Source of the DNA: an uncultured Muribaculaceae bacterium
GTDB lineage: Bacteria; Bacteroidota; Bacteroidia; Bacteroidales; Muribaculaceae
DNA length: 35,098 nucleotides
NCBI GenBank assembly: GCA_910588245.1
Contig: CAJUQP010000037.1
Coordinates: 1 to 35,098 of the forward strand
Direction of reading: 5' to 3'
The notes under the pieces are model-generated. The model ran no database searches, was not told the DNA's origin, and saw nothing but the letters and a program-made list of their open reading frames with translations. Shown here one piece after another: positions 34,664 through 35,098 of this stretch. Numbering within the stretch: position 1 is the stretch's first letter; every line of letters starts with the position of its first letter. Both the position numbers and the translations under genes were made by a program.

Positions 34664-34740
34664 CTTACGAATTTATAACAAACACCGTCGGAAAAGGTTG
34701 AGCAAGGGCTGTTGATTTTGTTAACTGCAAGTAGTGGCAA

Positions 34741-34774
34741 TAAAAAACGACTGATGAAGTACTTCATCAGTCGT
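34741..34774 (-). terminator. Terminator of the tRNA-Gln array
   Basis: A perfect 28-bp palindrome, ACGACTGATGAAGT and its complement (34747-34774), is followed on the minus strand by TTTTTTA. It lies 6 nt after the 3' end of the last tRNA. Confidence 0.9.
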
Positions 34775-34779
34775 CGCAG

Positions 34780-34850
34780 TTGCCTTGGAAAGACTCGAAC
34801 TCTCACAAACGGAACCAGAATCCGGTGTGCTACCATTACACCACAAGGCA
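34780..34850 (-). tRNA. tRNA-Gln (anticodon CTG), copy nearest the terminator
   Basis: 71 nt with a perfect 7-bp acceptor stem (TGCCTTG/CAAGGCA), D arm, anticodon loop TTCTGGT giving anticodon CTG (reads CAG), a 4-nt variable loop, T arm GAGAG-TTCGAGT-CTTTC and discriminator A. CCA is not encoded. The anticodon stem has a C-U mismatch at its first pair (27-43). Confidence 0.93.
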
Positions 34851-34868
34851 GTGTCAAGCTAAAATTTG

Positions 34869-34939
34869 TTGCCTTGGAAAGACTCGAACTCTCACAAACG
34901 GAACCAGAATCCGGTGTGCTACCATTACACCACAAGGCA
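34869..34939 (-). tRNA. tRNA-Gln (anticodon CTG), second copy
   Basis: Identical to the neighbouring copies over all 71 nt, and separated from them by an identical 18-nt spacer (period 89 nt). Confidence 0.93.
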
Positions 34940-34957
34940 GTGTCAAGCTAAAATTTG

Positions 34958-35028
34958 TTGCCTTGGAAAGACTCGAACTCTCACAAACGGAACCAGAATC
35001 CGGTGTGCTACCATTACACCACAAGGCA
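34958..35028 (-). tRNA. tRNA-Gln (anticodon CTG), third copy
   Basis: Identical 71-nt gene with the same 18-nt spacer on each side. Confidence 0.93.
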
Positions 35029-35046
35029 GTGTCAAGCTAAAATTTG

Positions 35047-35098
35047 TTGCCTTGGAAAGACTCGAACTCTCACAAACGGAACCAGAATCCGGTGTGCT
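35047..35098 (-). tRNA. tRNA-Gln (anticodon CTG), fourth copy, cut by window edge
   Basis: The 52 nt present match the 3' part of the other copies, including the anticodon; the 5' acceptor arm and the array promoter lie outside the window. Confidence 0.85.

Larger units (their letters stand above)
34780..35098. repeat. Tandem 89-bp repeat (tRNA plus spacer)
   Basis: Three full 89-bp units and one partial unit are identical, spacers included (GTGTCAAGCTAAAATTTG on the plus strand). Perfect identity of non-coding spacers points to recent duplication or ongoing gene conversion. Confidence 0.9.

Noticed and set aside
34546..35040. Repeated peptide-like frames on both strands (for example LERLELSQTEPESGV units)
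   Set aside because: They are translations of the identical tRNA-Gln genes and spacers; cloverleaf structure explains the repeat.
34780..35098. Regular direct repeats resembling a CRISPR array
   Set aside because: The spacers are identical and 18 nt long, the 71-nt repeat folds as tRNA, and no cas genes are present.

Overview
The window looks like chromosomal DNA of an anaerobic gut Bacteroidales, most likely Muribaculaceae or a close relative. This is inferred from the -33 TTTG / -7 TAnnTTTG promoters, lipoproteins with the Bacteroidetes surface-export signal (Cys followed by an acidic run), many TonB-linked outer-membrane proteins, FecI/FecR-like sigma/anti-sigma pairs, a GLPGLI protein, GH43 and DUF2264 carbohydrate-active proteins, and general absence of strong Shine-Dalgarno sequences. 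No integrase, transposase, phage structural gene or CRISPR array was found, so it reads as ordinary chromosome.

Layout. 1-4725 (+): a surface-sensing or export cassette with an M56 (BlaR1-like) metallopeptidase cut by the window edge, a TonB-receptor-like barrel, a GLPGLI protein and a 47-residue secreted peptide ORF. 5067-7067 (+): a secreted double-GH43 glycosidase behind its own promoter. 7128-12725 (+): a vitamin B12 uptake locus, with promoter, cobalamin riboswitch, BtuB-like receptor, BtuG-like surface beta-propeller lipoprotein, BtuF-like binding lipoprotein and BtuC-like permease. No dedicated BtuD ATPase follows; a convergent double-ABC (ModF-like) ATPase sits 24 bp away. 14308-15788 (-): an unknown lipoprotein and a divergent GH24 lysozyme-like protein. 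15911-18656 (+): a small P-loop kinase and a secreted DUF2264 protein, closed by a strong terminator. 18828-19070 (+): a doubtful small ORF. 19141-20760 (-): an ECF sigma factor and PrmA, with divergent AI-2E-family permease at 20948 (+). 22168-25850 (-): an ECF sigma, FecR-like anti-sigma and STN-containing outer-membrane barrel. 25905-28469 (-): a secreted M1 aminopeptidase. 28674-34502 (-): a complete urease operon, ureA-B-C-E-F-G-D. 34780-35098 (-): a tandem array of identical tRNA-Gln(CUG) genes running off the window edge, with a perfect palindromic terminator.

How the parts work together. The B12 genes form a surface-to-cytoplasm capture chain under riboswitch control. The urease operon encodes the three structural subunits and all four nickel-insertion factors; every gap over 70 nt in it holds a stem-loop, suggesting segment-specific mRNA stability or attenuation. 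The sigma/anti-sigma/STN-barrel set looks like a cell-surface signalling unit without a SusD partner. I did not find an obviously new system. The best leads are the missing BtuD, the urease stem-loops, the lysozyme-like protein that has lost canonical catalytic positions, and the identical tRNA-Gln array.
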